NCBI GenBank assembly: GCA_916715765.1 | Contig: CAKAPG010000014.1 | Coordinates: 1 to 20,589, forward strand | Length of the DNA stretch: 20,589 nucleotides | Source of the DNA: an uncultured Atopobium sp. | Lineage (GTDB): Bacteria > Actinomycetota > Coriobacteriia > Coriobacteriales > Atopobiaceae | Direction: 5' to 3' | Shown here: positions 1 to 8,733 of the stretch, piece after piece | How positions within the stretch are numbered: position 1 is the stretch's first letter | Layout: the number at the start of each line of letters is the position of its first letter | Position numbers and translations under genes: made by a program | The notes under the pieces: generated by a model | What the model saw: the letters and a program-made list of their open reading frames with translations, nothing else | What the model was told of the DNA's origin: nothing | Database searches by the model: none

Positions 1-40
1 TGCGGAGTAAGTCCGTGGGAGAGCAGGACGTCGCTGACCA
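1..40 (+). rRNA. rrf: 5S ribosomal RNA, 3' end only (partial)
   Basis: The first 40 or so bases read like the 3' third of a 5S rRNA: a TGCGGA...TCCGTGGGAGAG hairpin region followed by AGCAGGACGTCGCTGACC, which matches the usual 5S pattern of a GAGAG(T/C)AGGA segment before the 3' strand of helix I. The 5' part lies outside the window, so helix I cannot be closed. The 3' end is approximate. The terminator directly downstream fits the end of an rRNA operon. Confidence 0.75.
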
Positions 41-62
41 ACAAGGGGCATTTTTATGTCGA

Positions 63-94
63 GAGGATCTCACGTTTGTGGGGTCCTCTTTTTT
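63..94 (+). terminator. Intrinsic terminator of the rRNA operon
   Basis: GAGGATCTCAC (63-73) pairs with GTGGGGTCCTC (78-88) across a GTTT loop. It is an 11-bp stem with one G-U pair, followed by six T residues at 89-94. Confidence 0.9.
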
Positions 95-444
95 GAGTGG
101 CAAAATATTCGAAAATAGCATAAAAATATTTACTAAAAACACATATTAATTACGTATTATGTTTTAATTATGTGTCACAATATTTACATAATTATCTTAA
201 TTAAATACCGTTCACGGAAGATAATTTTTACTATTTGATGTTATCTAATTTCAACATTTGTGCATTTCTGCATACATTTTGTCACTAATCTGTCTTGAAT
301 CTGACCATATTTCACCTACCGTTCACCTAAACCTTCTCACTTTCTGACAAATTTAGCTTGATTATTTATCGCACACCAAATTTTGAAATGAAAAATGTTA
401 GAGCGCTTGTAGCGCTTGAGTATTTGAATAGTAAGGAGAGCTTT
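95..444. other. AT-rich intergenic region and leader of the BTAD regulator
   Basis: About 350 bp without a convincing gene, extremely AT-rich from 100 to 260. AATATTTAC occurs twice (125-133 and 179-187), and ACCGTTCAC occurs twice (207-215 and 318-326). Just before the next gene, AGCGCT-TGT-AGCGCT (402-416) can form a small hairpin in the leader. An in-frame TTG at 358 could extend the next protein by 29 residues, but it has no ribosome binding site. No clear -35/-10 pair stands out. Confidence 0.5.
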
Positions 445-3400
445 ATGGAGTCGGAAAACAGAGAAGAAGCTAGAACAGAGTCGCTGCTAGGTGGGTCTTC
501 TCGCCATGTGATGGGTGACTATAGCAGGATTGTTCCGCCTCAACACTTCTTTAGAACAATGGAGAAGACAAAGAGGCCACTTGCGCTTTGTGCAGAACCC
601 TGCATGGGCAAGACCATGTTTCTGAGAGAACTGGCAGACTATGCACAGTCGAGCGGATGGAATGTGTATGAGATTTCTCTTTCTAGCCTTTCGGCTCAAG
701 AGGCAACCCAGATTCTTACTAAGAAAAGCACTTCTATCTGCAACGGAAAGAATTCAAAGGCACTTAAAAGGCTCGTTCTTATTGACGACTTTCCTCCGTC
801 TGACGAGTATTTTGTTGCTCGTCAGGTTAAATCAATCGCACGACTTCGCATGGCTGGCTGTCTTGTTGCGTTTTCCTTATCTCCTGAAGCGCGCCAGTTA
901 ATTGATGAAGTTCCGAGCGTATATGTTCTGGGCAAGAATGAGCTACTTACCTTTATGCCTGGCATTGATAATTCAGAACAATCCGTTCTGAATAGCATGA
1001 GATTGACGCGCGGTATTCCAACGCTTGTTTACTCTCTGCCAGTCACGTTCTGCGAGCGCGGAGATGTCGAAGTACCTATTACGTATCTGACTAGTCTTGC
1101 GTGCGTAGCATCGTATATGCTCAGGAGCACTCTGGGCATTGAGGAACTGAGACTCAGATTAGGCATGATGTTGCTTGGCGTTGGTTCGTTTGATGATTTG
1201 AGTCGTATATGCGGACAAGCCGATCTTGAGTATTTGGCAAAGATAGAACAAGATGCGCCTTTCTTTGGTGTACATGTAGAGATGAGGCGTTTCTCGTGCC
1301 TTCATGCTACAAGATTTGATGTGTTGAACTTTAATAAACAGGAGCTTGTCGCTCTAGCAGGCAAACATGAAAAACTCGCTTTGAAAGCCATAGCACTGCT
1401 CATTGATAGGGAAGATTTCTCTAAGGCTGCATTTGTGAGTTCGCTGGTGAGAGAAGAGATTATCTGGGAAATTGTGCTTTCTCATGCAACAGAGTTTGTT
1501 GATGCTGGATATATTGAGCTGGTAGATAATGCGCTTACCGCTACACATTCTGACTGTACGCTAGAAAACTCAAGTAAAAAAGCCGCAAAAAGAATGGTAG
1601 ATGCCCTGTCTAATACCAAAGGTCCAATGAACAGTAAAGATGCTGGTAAAACACTTGAGAACCTTACCTCATTTAATGGTTTTCTCAAGCAGACCGCTTA
1701 CATAACACTGCTAAAGCTGCTTCTGCAAAAACCGCTGCCAGCCTTGAAAGAGGACCTTGAGTTAAGTCCGCTTGAAAAGAAAGTTGCACTCCATAAACGT
1801 GCGATTGATTTGGCTGTGCAGGGAAATTTTAAATATGCCCTTCAACTGTTGCTTCTTGAGCAACAGCACGAAAAGGCTTCTTCTATAACCTCGTCAATTC
1901 AAACAGTTGATGTTGAATTGCTTTACGCATTGCTGGGTGTATATCAAAAGGACTTTGATGCACGTAGTTCAAAAGCGCTCTCATTTTTACAAGAAGGGGA
2001 GGCAAGCGCCTTAAAGGGATCTGTGGGATTACTTAAATGTGTTCGCTACCTTTTTGAAAAGAGCTTTTCTGTGGGCAATTTATACGACACTGAGCAGCTC
2101 ATAAGCCAAGCTGAATCACACGGCAATCGTATGATTCAAGTACCTGCACTTCTTATGGGAGCTCTTCTCAGTCTCAGAAGTAGGGCATACCCCAAAGCTC
2201 AGCTCCAGGCGAGAAGGGCGATGCTGTTGAGTAGGGAATGGGACTCAATATATGTCACGCAGGTTGGAAAGATACTCGAAGATATTGCTGGATTTTTCTT
2301 GGGCGTTATTCCCACAGAGAAAAGTCTTGAAGCAATTACCCATCCATCTCTAAAAGCAGCATGTAGAACAATATATAAAGCTCTCTTTAAAAGTGTAAAA
2401 GGGTACTCTCCTGTCTGGCTGGATGAGGTTGAGTATGGAGTACCTGAAAATGCCATGTGGCTTATGAGGGCACTTTTGTCTGACGAGTCTGAATTTCAGC
2501 AGTGCCTAGAACAAGAAATGCCAGAAGAATGGCTGCATTATTTACGTTCAAATGAAGGTAAGCGAGATGTAACAAAATGGAGAGTATTTAGGCAAGTATC
2601 AGGGGATCCTCGGACTGAAAACTCTGTGGTTAAGAGCTCGCGTGTAGAGAAGAAACAGAATGCTCATCCTGGGGTGTACATCGCTCTTCTCGGCAGATTC
2701 AGTTTGTCGGTTCAAGGGGAGGAGATTGCCGGAAGAAAAATTGCCTATCGTTCGGCAAAGGCGCTGCTTGTGTATTTGGCGCTTGCCCACAATCACATGA
2801 GCTTTAGGTCGCAGATTGCTCAGCAGATTTGGCCTGAGGCTGATCAGGCACATTGGCAAGAGCGTCTGTATCAAGCTACTAGGGTTATTCGCAAAGAGGT
2901 GCAGGAGATCAAGAAAGGCTGCGAGCCTTTGGAAGCATCTCGGATTGAAAGAACACTTGGTTTTAATCCCCAGCAGGTAACCGTAGACATTGATATTTTT
3001 ACGCGATTAGCAAAGAGCGTTGCATCATCAAACAGCGATGAAGACATAGTGCACCTGGCTAAGCAGGCAGAAGAGCTTTATCAAGGTGATTTGTATCTTC
3101 CCGAGGATGAGTGCTTTAGGTTTGCAGATCCCATTCGTATTGCCTTGAGAGATCAATACATAGAAACCATGGTGACAGCTTCAGCTGCCGCTTTGAGAAT
3201 TACTCACTATACGCTTGCAGTGCATTTTGCAGAGCTTGCCTACCTTGTTGATGATATGCGAGAAGACACGCTTATGGCACTTATCCAGGCGCTCAGAAAG
3301 TGTGGCCGGGCGCAGGATGCTCAACAGTATTACGACCTGTACGTGCAGAAATACGTTACGAAGCGTAGAAAAATGCCTTCCAAACAGCTTAGGATGATTG

Positions 3401-3480
3401 CAGGCGCAGAAAAGGGAAAAGAATCAATAGAAACCAGTGGTGGAGAAATAACGAAATTGGGATTTTACGACGCCATGTAG
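445..3480 (+). CDS. Large P-loop NTPase with C-terminal winged helix and BTAD domain (putative transcriptional regulator)
   Basis: Likely cytoplasmic DNA-binding regulator of 1011 residues. An N-terminal NTPase-like part has a Walker A variant AEPCMGKT (residues 50-57) and a Walker B-like LVLIDDF. A long helical middle, probably TPR-like, follows. From about residue 744 comes an OmpR/SARP-type winged helix (ALLGRFSLSVQGEEI...), then a bacterial transcriptional activation (BTAD) helical domain at about 847-985. SARP proteins normally carry winged helix plus BTAD at the N terminus; here they are at the C terminus. The start is the ATG at 445, because AAGGAG lies at 433-438 with ideal spacing; the in-frame TTG at 358 has none. 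Codon use (many AGA/AGG) is less biased than in secA, suggesting low expression. Targets are unknown. No terminator is visible before secA. The family call is firm; the function is inferred. Confidence 0.85.
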   Translation: MESENREEARTESLLGGSSRHVMGDYSRIVPPQHFFRTMEKTKRPLALCAEPCMGKTMFLRELADYAQSSGWNVYEISLSSLSAQEATQILTKKSTSICNGKNSKALKRLVLIDDFPPSDEYFVARQVKSIARLRMAGCLVAFSLSPEARQLIDEVPSVYVLGKNELLTFMPGIDNSEQSVLNSMRLTRGIPTLVYSLPVTFCERGDVEVPITYLTSLACVASYMLRSTLGIEELRLRLGMMLLGVGSFDDLSRICGQADLEYLAKIEQDAPFFGVHVEMRRFSCLHATRFDVLNFNKQELVALAGKHEKLALKAIALLIDREDFSKAAFVSSLVREEIIWEIVLSHATEFVDAGYIELVDNALTATHSDCTLENSSKKAAKRMVDALSNTKGPMNSKDAGKTLENLTSFNGFLKQTAYITLLKLLLQKPLPALKEDLELSPLEKKVALHKRAIDLAVQGNFKYALQLLLLEQQHEKASSITSSIQTVDVELLYALLGVYQKDFDARSSKALSFLQEGEASALKGSVGLLKCVRYLFEKSFSVGNLYDTEQLISQAESHGNRMIQVPALLMGALLSLRSRAYPKAQLQARRAMLLSREWDSIYVTQVGKILEDIAGFFLGVIPTEKSLEAITHPSLKAACRTIYKALFKSVKGYSPVWLDEVEYGVPENAMWLMRALLSDESEFQQCLEQEMPEEWLHYLRSNEGKRDVTKWRVFRQVSGDPRTENSVVKSSRVEKKQNAHPGVYIALLGRFSLSVQGEEIAGRKIAYRSAKALLVYLALAHNHMSFRSQIAQQIWPEADQAHWQERLYQATRVIRKEVQEIKKGCEPLEASRIERTLGFNPQQVTVDIDIFTRLAKSVASSNSDEDIVHLAKQAEELYQGDLYLPEDECFRFADPIRIALRDQYIETMVTASAAALRITHYTLAVHFAELAYLVDDMREDTLMALIQALRKCGRAQDAQQYYDLYVQKYVTKRRKMPSKQLRMIAGAEKGKESIETSGGEITKLGFYDAM

Positions 3481-3571
3481 TGTGATTCAAGCAGTTAGAC
3501 GGGGTATGATATATAAGTTGAATACTGTGTCTATCAACCGAAGATAGATGCCCGACGTCAAGGAAAAAGCT
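3481..3571 (+). promoter_or_regulatory. Probable secA promoter and leader
   Basis: A -10-like TATGAT lies at 3505-3510 with no good -35. A small hairpin, TCTATC (3530-3535) with GATAGA (3543-3548), sits in the leader. AAGGA at 3560-3564 is the ribosome binding site that sets the secA start at 3572 rather than the upstream in-frame ATG at 3548. No SecM-like secretion-monitor reading frame is apparent. Confidence 0.4.
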
Positions 3572-6322
3572 ATGCCTAATTTCCTCTCTAAGATTCTGTC
3601 CTTTGGTGCTGATAAGGACCTCAAAGCATATAAGCGTATTGTCGAGAAGATCAATGCGCTTGAGCCAACAATGCAGGCCATGAGCGATGAAGAGCTTCAG
3701 GCCCAGACCGAGAAATTCAAGGCTCGCTATGCCGAGGGAGAAAGCCTAGACGATCTTCTTCCAGAGGCTTTTGCAACGGTACGCGAGGCTTCGGTAAGAA
3801 CTATTGGTCAGCGTCACTTTGACGTCCAGCTTATTGGTGGTATTGCGCTCCACAAGGGCACTATTGCAGAGATGAAGACCGGTGAAGGTAAGACGCTTGT
3901 CTCTACCCTTGCTGGTTACCTTAACGCGCTGAGCGGCGAGGGCGTTCACATTGTTACCGTCAACGATTACCTGGCTAAGCGAGACAGTGAGTGGATGGGC
4001 ACCATCTACAAGTTCTTGGGTATTAGTGTTGGTCTTCTGCAGAACGGTATGCGTTTGAGCCTTAAAAAGCCTGCGTATGAGGCAGATATTACGTACGGTA
4101 CAAACTCTGAGTTTGGCTTTGACTACCTGCGTGACAACATGGTTACTCGTCCCGAGATGCGTGTTCAGCGTGGACATCATTATGCCATCGTCGACGAAGT
4201 TGACTCCATCCTTATCGATGAGGCTCGTACTCCTCTGATTATTTCTGGTGCTGGCACTAAATCTGCAGGTACTTATAAGGATTTTGCTAAGGCAGTTCGT
4301 GGTCTAACTCCAGAGATTGACTTCGAGATGGACGAGGCAAAGCACACCATCGCAACAACAGAGATTGGTCTCGAGAAGGTCGAGCGCGCTCTTAACATTG
4401 ACGACATCTACAACGATGAGACTGGCCAGCTGGTAAATCACCTGCAGCAGGCACTGAAGGCTGAGTACATGTTCCATCGTGACCAGCAGTATGTTGTCAT
4501 TGACGGTGAAGTTAAGATTGTTGACGAGTTTACCGGTCGTATTATGGAAGGCCGTCGCTATTCTGAGGGTCTTCACCAGGCAATCGAGGCAAAAGAGAAC
4601 GTTCAGGTACGTGAAGAAAACCAGACTCTGGCAACTATTACGCTCCAGAACTACTTCCTCATGTACGACAAGCTCTCTGGTATGACCGGTACCGCAATGA
4701 CCGAGGACGCAGAGTTCCGTGAGGTTTATCACGTTCCTGTTCAGGTTATTCCACCTAATCGCCCTGTCCAGCGTGAGGACTTGGACGACCTGGTCTATCG
4801 CACCATTGACGCTAAGTTTGAGGCTGTTGTAAGAGACGTCGAAGAGCGTCACCAGAATGGTCAGCCAGTGCTGGTTGGTACTGTTTCTATTGACAACTCC
4901 GAGCGTATTTCTCGCATTCTTTCTAAGCGTGGCATTAAGCATAACGTTCTGAATGCTAAGTTCCATGAGCGCGAGGCGCAGATTATCGCTCAGGCTGGTC
5001 GTGAGGGCGCGGTTACAATCGCAACCAACATGGCAGGTCGTGGTACCGATATTCTTCTGGGCGGTAACCCAGACGTTATGGCTGAAGATATCCTTCGCAA
5101 CCAGGGAATTGAGCCAGCTGAGGCTACTCAGGAGCAAAAAGAAGCCGCTCGCAAAGAAGCCAAAGAGATTTGCGCTACTGAGCGTGAGGCAGTAACCGCC
5201 GCAGGTGGTTTGTGCGTTATTGGTACCGAGCGTCACGAGAGCCGTCGTATTGACAACCAGCTCCGTGGTCGTTCTGGTCGTCAGGGAGACCCTGGTCAGA
5301 CCCAGTTCTACCTCTCTCTTGAAGACGATCTGATGCGTCGCTTCGGCGGAGACCGCATGGACGGCGTTGCGGCAATGATGCAGCGCTATGAGCTTCCTGA
5401 CGATATGCCAATCAAGGCAAAGATTGTTACCAAGCTTGTTGAGGGCGCCCAGCACAAGGTTGAGGAAGTCAACTTTGCAATGCGTAAGAACGTCCTTGAT
5501 TACGATGACGTCATGAACAAGCAGCGCCAGGTCATTTACGCAGAGAGAAATAAGATTCTTGATGGCAAGGATCTTATGGAGCTTATCGAGACAGTCACTG
5601 CTTCTACTACTCAGCGCGTTTGCGAGGAGTTCTGCTACGGAGATGCTGACGAGTGGGATCTTGAGGGTCTTGAGAAGTGGCTCACCGAGCTTACTGGTAA
5701 GACAGATCTTCCAGAGTTTACCGAGGACACCAAGTTTGAGCAGCTTGAAGAGGATGTCACCGCATTTGTCCAAAAGACTTTTGACGAGAAGACCCAGAAG
5801 CTCGGAGAAGAAGTCATGCGCGAGCTTGCAGCTCAGGTAATGCTTCGCGTTATCGACACTCGCTGGATGGCATACCTCCAGGAAATGGATTACCTAAAGA
5901 CTGGCATTGGTCTTCGTGGTTTTGGTCAGCGCGATCCTCTGGTTGAGTATAAGACTGAGGCATATGAGGCATTTACGCTGCTGGTAAACACCATGTACGA
6001 GGACTTCCTTCGTACTATTCTTCGCCTTGAGCTGGTTAATCGTCCACGTCAGAATACTGAGGCAGAGGCGTTCCAGAATGCTCACTATTCTGGTGGAGAA
6101 GAAACTGACGGCGATCAAAAGGCACTTAAGCAGGGCAAGAGCATGCTTAAGAATGCCGCAGCTATTGGCAAGAGCCCACAGGGAACCGGCGCAAGCCAGT
6201 CTTCTGTGTCTACCTATCGTAAATCTGACGATCCAAATCCTTACGTCAATGTTGGTCGCAACGATCCTTGCCCATGTGGAAGTGGTAAAAAGTTTAAGAA
6301 CTGCCACGGCCGAAACAGGTAA
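3572..6322 (+). CDS. secA: Protein translocase ATPase SecA
   Basis: Motor ATPase that drives unfolded preproteins through SecYEG at the cytoplasmic membrane. Visible features: Walker A MKTGEGKT (residues 101-108), DEAD-like Walker B region DEVDSILIDEARTPLIISG, the nucleotide-binding-domain-2 segment ATNMAGRGTDILLGGNPD, the arginine-finger region QLRGRSGRQGDPG, and a C-terminal SEC-C zinc motif CPCGSGKKFKNCHG (Cys900, Cys902, Cys911, His912). At 916 residues it is of usual length. The start at 3572 is preferred over ATG 3548 because AAGGA sits at 3560-3564, and SecA proteins often begin with a FLSKI-type sequence as here. Stop and the prfB start are two bases apart, so the two genes are almost certainly cotranscribed. 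Codon use is strongly biased, as expected for an abundant essential protein. Confidence 0.98.
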   Translation: MPNFLSKILSFGADKDLKAYKRIVEKINALEPTMQAMSDEELQAQTEKFKARYAEGESLDDLLPEAFATVREASVRTIGQRHFDVQLIGGIALHKGTIAEMKTGEGKTLVSTLAGYLNALSGEGVHIVTVNDYLAKRDSEWMGTIYKFLGISVGLLQNGMRLSLKKPAYEADITYGTNSEFGFDYLRDNMVTRPEMRVQRGHHYAIVDEVDSILIDEARTPLIISGAGTKSAGTYKDFAKAVRGLTPEIDFEMDEAKHTIATTEIGLEKVERALNIDDIYNDETGQLVNHLQQALKAEYMFHRDQQYVVIDGEVKIVDEFTGRIMEGRRYSEGLHQAIEAKENVQVREENQTLATITLQNYFLMYDKLSGMTGTAMTEDAEFREVYHVPVQVIPPNRPVQREDLDDLVYRTIDAKFEAVVRDVEERHQNGQPVLVGTVSIDNSERISRILSKRGIKHNVLNAKFHEREAQIIAQAGREGAVTIATNMAGRGTDILLGGNPDVMAEDILRNQGIEPAEATQEQKEAARKEAKEICATEREAVTAAGGLCVIGTERHESRRIDNQLRGRSGRQGDPGQTQFYLSLEDDLMRRFGGDRMDGVAAMMQRYELPDDMPIKAKIVTKLVEGAQHKVEEVNFAMRKNVLDYDDVMNKQRQVIYAERNKILDGKDLMELIETVTASTTQRVCEEFCYGDADEWDLEGLEKWLTELTGKTDLPEFTEDTKFEQLEEDVTAFVQKTFDEKTQKLGEEVMRELAAQVMLRVIDTRWMAYLQEMDYLKTGIGLRGFGQRDPLVEYKTEAYEAFTLLVNTMYEDFLRTILRLELVNRPRQNTEAEAFQNAHYSGGEETDGDQKALKQGKSMLKNAAAIGKSPQGTGASQSSVSTYRKSDDPNPYVNVGRNDPCPCGSGKKFKNCHGRNR

Positions 6323-6324
6323 GA

Positions 6325-7434
6325 ATGGCTGATACAGAGGTTGTTTCGCTCCAAGCTTTAGCGGAGCGTCTCTCAGAGGTAGAAGGGTATCTTCACCTCG
6401 CCGAGAAGCGTCAGCAAATTTCAGAACTTGAAGCAGAAAGTGCTCGTCCTAATTTTTGGGACGACGCTGAAGCTGCGCAAAAGGTAATGACCCAACTAGC
6501 ATCGCTTCGCGATGATGTTGCTGGTATTGATAGAGCTAAAGAGAAACTCGGTGATGCCGAGGCTGCCTTTGAGCTTGGAACAGAACTTGAAGACCAAGCG
6601 TCACTTGATGAATCTCAAGCGCTGGCGGTATCTCTTGAAAAAGATTTATCTGAGCTGGAGCTTTCAAGTTGGTTTACTGATGAGCTTGATCATGGCGATG
6701 CAATTGTTACCATTAAGCCTGGTCAAGGCGGTCTTGAGTCTCAAGACTGGTGCGAGATGCTTTTTCGCATGTATCTCAAGTATTGTGACCGCCGTGGTTG
6801 GAAAGTTGACATTAACGACGCACCCGTTGCAGAGGTTATTGGCCTTGACCGTGCAACCTTTACCGTAAGCGGTAAGAACGCTTATGGCATGCTTCGTGCG
6901 GAGCAGGGTGTACATCGTCTGGTAAGAATTTCTCCTACTGACGATAAAAAACGCAGGCAGACATCATTTGCTGGGATAGAAGTTTTACCTGTTCTTCCTG
7001 AGGATATTGAGGTTGATATTGACTCCAATGACCTGCGCATTGATGTATATCATGCATCTGGTCCAGGAGGCCAGGGAGTCAACACCACAGATTCGGCAGT
7101 TCGTATTACTCACATTCCAACAGGAACAGTAGTAACCTGCCAAAACGAACGCAGCCAATTGCAGAATAAAGCTGCAGCAATGAATATCTTGCGCAGCCGT
7201 TTGTATGAGATTGAAAAAGAGAAACGCGAAGCTGAGCTTGATGAGCTTCGTGGTCCAAAGAGAGAAATCTCGTTTGGAAATCAGATTAGGAGCTATGTTC
7301 TTTATCCTTATCAGCTTATTAAGGACTTAAGAACAGGTGCAGAGACAGGAAACGTAGAGTCCGTTCTTTCAGACGGCGATCTTGACCAGTTCATCATTGC
7401 GTATCATCGCTGGGTTGTTGGCGGAAAGGATTAG
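6325..7434 (+). CDS. prfB: Peptide chain release factor 2 (RF2)
   Basis: Class I release factor for UGA and UAA, acting in the ribosomal A site. The 369-residue protein has the hydrolysis motif GGQ at residues 248-250, preceded by Ala (HASGPGGQ), the residue type of fully active RF2. Two features are odd. The gene is one continuous frame without the programmed +1 frameshift common in RF2 genes. The stop-recognition tripeptide, normally SPF, reads SPT (residues 203-205, context RISPTDDKKRRQTSF). RF1 carries PAT at this place; Ser203 and overall similarity support RF2. The gene follows secA by two bases, a widely conserved neighbourhood, and the next gene starts two bases after its stop. Its own ribosome binding site is weak, suggesting translational coupling to secA. 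Confidence 0.96.
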   Translation: MADTEVVSLQALAERLSEVEGYLHLAEKRQQISELEAESARPNFWDDAEAAQKVMTQLASLRDDVAGIDRAKEKLGDAEAAFELGTELEDQASLDESQALAVSLEKDLSELELSSWFTDELDHGDAIVTIKPGQGGLESQDWCEMLFRMYLKYCDRRGWKVDINDAPVAEVIGLDRATFTVSGKNAYGMLRAEQGVHRLVRISPTDDKKRRQTSFAGIEVLPVLPEDIEVDIDSNDLRIDVYHASGPGGQGVNTTDSAVRITHIPTGTVVTCQNERSQLQNKAAAMNILRSRLYEIEKEKREAELDELRGPKREISFGNQIRSYVLYPYQLIKDLRTGAETGNVESVLSDGDLDQFIIAYHRWVVGGKD

Positions 7435-7435
7435 T

Positions 7436-8317
7436 GTGCAAAAATCTACTTGGCAAAAGACCTTTAAAGACTCGTTCTTTATCGTCCTTGGCTGTGCAAT
7501 TTTTGCAGTTGGCCTTGATGTATTTGAAGTTCCTAACGGACTTGCAGCTGGTGGTATTACCGGTTTTGCAACGGTTATTAGGGCTGTTGCGCTACCTTTT
7601 GGATTTGACCTGCCTGTTGGTATGCAGACAATCGCCATGAATATTATTTTGATGGCTTTTGTTGCAAAAAGTGGAAACAAAAAATACTTGCTCAAGAGCG
7701 TTGTAGGCTTCTTAATTTCCAGCATTTTTGTCGATTTATTTGCACCTTTTTTACCAGCTCTTGGCGCCAATGATCTTATGCTTGCTGCTTTGTGGGGCAG
7801 TATTATCTGTGGTTTTGGTCTTGGCCTTGTATTTAGAGCGGGTGGAAATACCGGTGGTACAGACATCATTGCTCAGGCAGTTTCCAAGCGCTTTGGTATT
7901 CCATCAGGTACCGCAATCATCATTGTTGATATTGTCATCATTATTGCAGCTATTCCGGTCTTCTCGCTAGAAAACGGTCTGTATTCTAGCTTGGCAATCT
8001 TTGTCACAGGAAAAATGATCGACTTTGTCATCGACGGACCAAGGTCCGAGCGCTGCGTTTACATTATTTCCTCTGAGCACGATGCAATCGCTCACGAGAT
8101 TCTCTATAACCTTAATCGTGGCTGTACGGAGCTTCAGGCGCGCGGACTGTGGAGTGGTGCGCACAAGCCTGTTTTGATGTGCGTTCTTGGTCGTACGGAG
8201 GTTGTTCAGCTGAAAGTTATCGTTTCCGAGATTGACCCCGATGCACTGGTATTTGTTTCAGAGGTCCACGAGGCAATCGGCGAAGGCTTTAAATCATTTG
8301 AGGCTTTGGAAAGCTAA
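7436..8317 (+). CDS. YitT/YvjA-family membrane protein (DUF161-DUF2179)
   Basis: Predicted integral membrane protein of 293 residues. The N-terminal two thirds hold five or six hydrophobic segments with glycine-rich conserved stretches (PNGLAAGGITGFATVI and FRAGGNTGGTDIIAQAVSKRFGIPSG), typical of the UPF0750/YitT group. The C-terminal soluble part (about residues 205-290, SERCVYIIS...) is the DUF2179 ligand-binding-like domain. Biochemical function is not established for the family. The GTG at 7436 is chosen because GGAAAGGA (7423-7430) lies five bases upstream; a longer frame from 7382 would overlap prfB. In B. subtilis the paralogue yvjA also follows secA-prfB, so position supports the call. 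The stop codon lies inside a 10-bp tandem duplication (GCTAATCGCT, 8313-8332). Confidence 0.9.
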   Translation: MQKSTWQKTFKDSFFIVLGCAIFAVGLDVFEVPNGLAAGGITGFATVIRAVALPFGFDLPVGMQTIAMNIILMAFVAKSGNKKYLLKSVVGFLISSIFVDLFAPFLPALGANDLMLAALWGSIICGFGLGLVFRAGGNTGGTDIIAQAVSKRFGIPSGTAIIIVDIVIIIAAIPVFSLENGLYSSLAIFVTGKMIDFVIDGPRSERCVYIISSEHDAIAHEILYNLNRGCTELQARGLWSGAHKPVLMCVLGRTEVVQLKVIVSEIDPDALVFVSEVHEAIGEGFKSFEALES

Positions 8318-8450
8318 TCGCTGCTAATCGCTGTTTGGTCAGCAAGCTGCTCGACAGATGGTCTTGTTGAACTTCGGTGGATGCGTGTAGCTGGATCCGA
8401 TTAAACACAATTGCACGTAAAATTTTGCGATTAAAATGGCGCCCGACGAT

Positions 8451-8494
8451 GAACCGCCTCCCATTTCTTGGACATAAGAAATGGGAGGCAGTTC
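8451..8494. repeat. Palindromic repeat, copy 1
   Basis: GAACCGCCTCCCATTTCTT (8451-8469) and AAGAAATGGGAGGCAGTTC (8476-8494) form a 19-bp stem with one mismatch around a GGACAT loop. There is no T-run after it, so it is not an ordinary terminator. Each arm, read inward as TGAACCGCCTCC...TTGGACA, resembles ends of IS3/IS150-type insertion sequences; that resemblance is an inference. Confidence 0.8.
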
Positions 8495-8733
8495 ATATGC
8501 GGGTGATTATGATTCTGCAGCGTGTTAGCGTCGGCTTTTAGGCCTGGCGCACAAAATAGCGCAGCTTTGGTAGGTTTTGCTGAAGAATTGACATGTTTCT
8601 AATCTAGATAGCCAGATAGCTAGGCGGTCGCACTGCCTGATATGCATTTCTATGCATATACTTCATCTAATATGCTTGAACATGAATAGAGAAATATAAG
8701 AAATTTAACTATCAATAAATTCTGTATCTACGG

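Noticed and set aside
4304..5773. A 489-codon open frame on the minus strand opposite secA
   Set aside because: It lies wholly within secA, has no ribosome binding site, and its Leu/Val/Asn-rich translation is the usual result of biased codons read antisense.
8451..8494. The palindrome as terminator of the YitT-type gene
   Set aside because: It is a strong stem, but no T-run follows on the plus strand, and a second inverted copy elsewhere shows it is a repeat.
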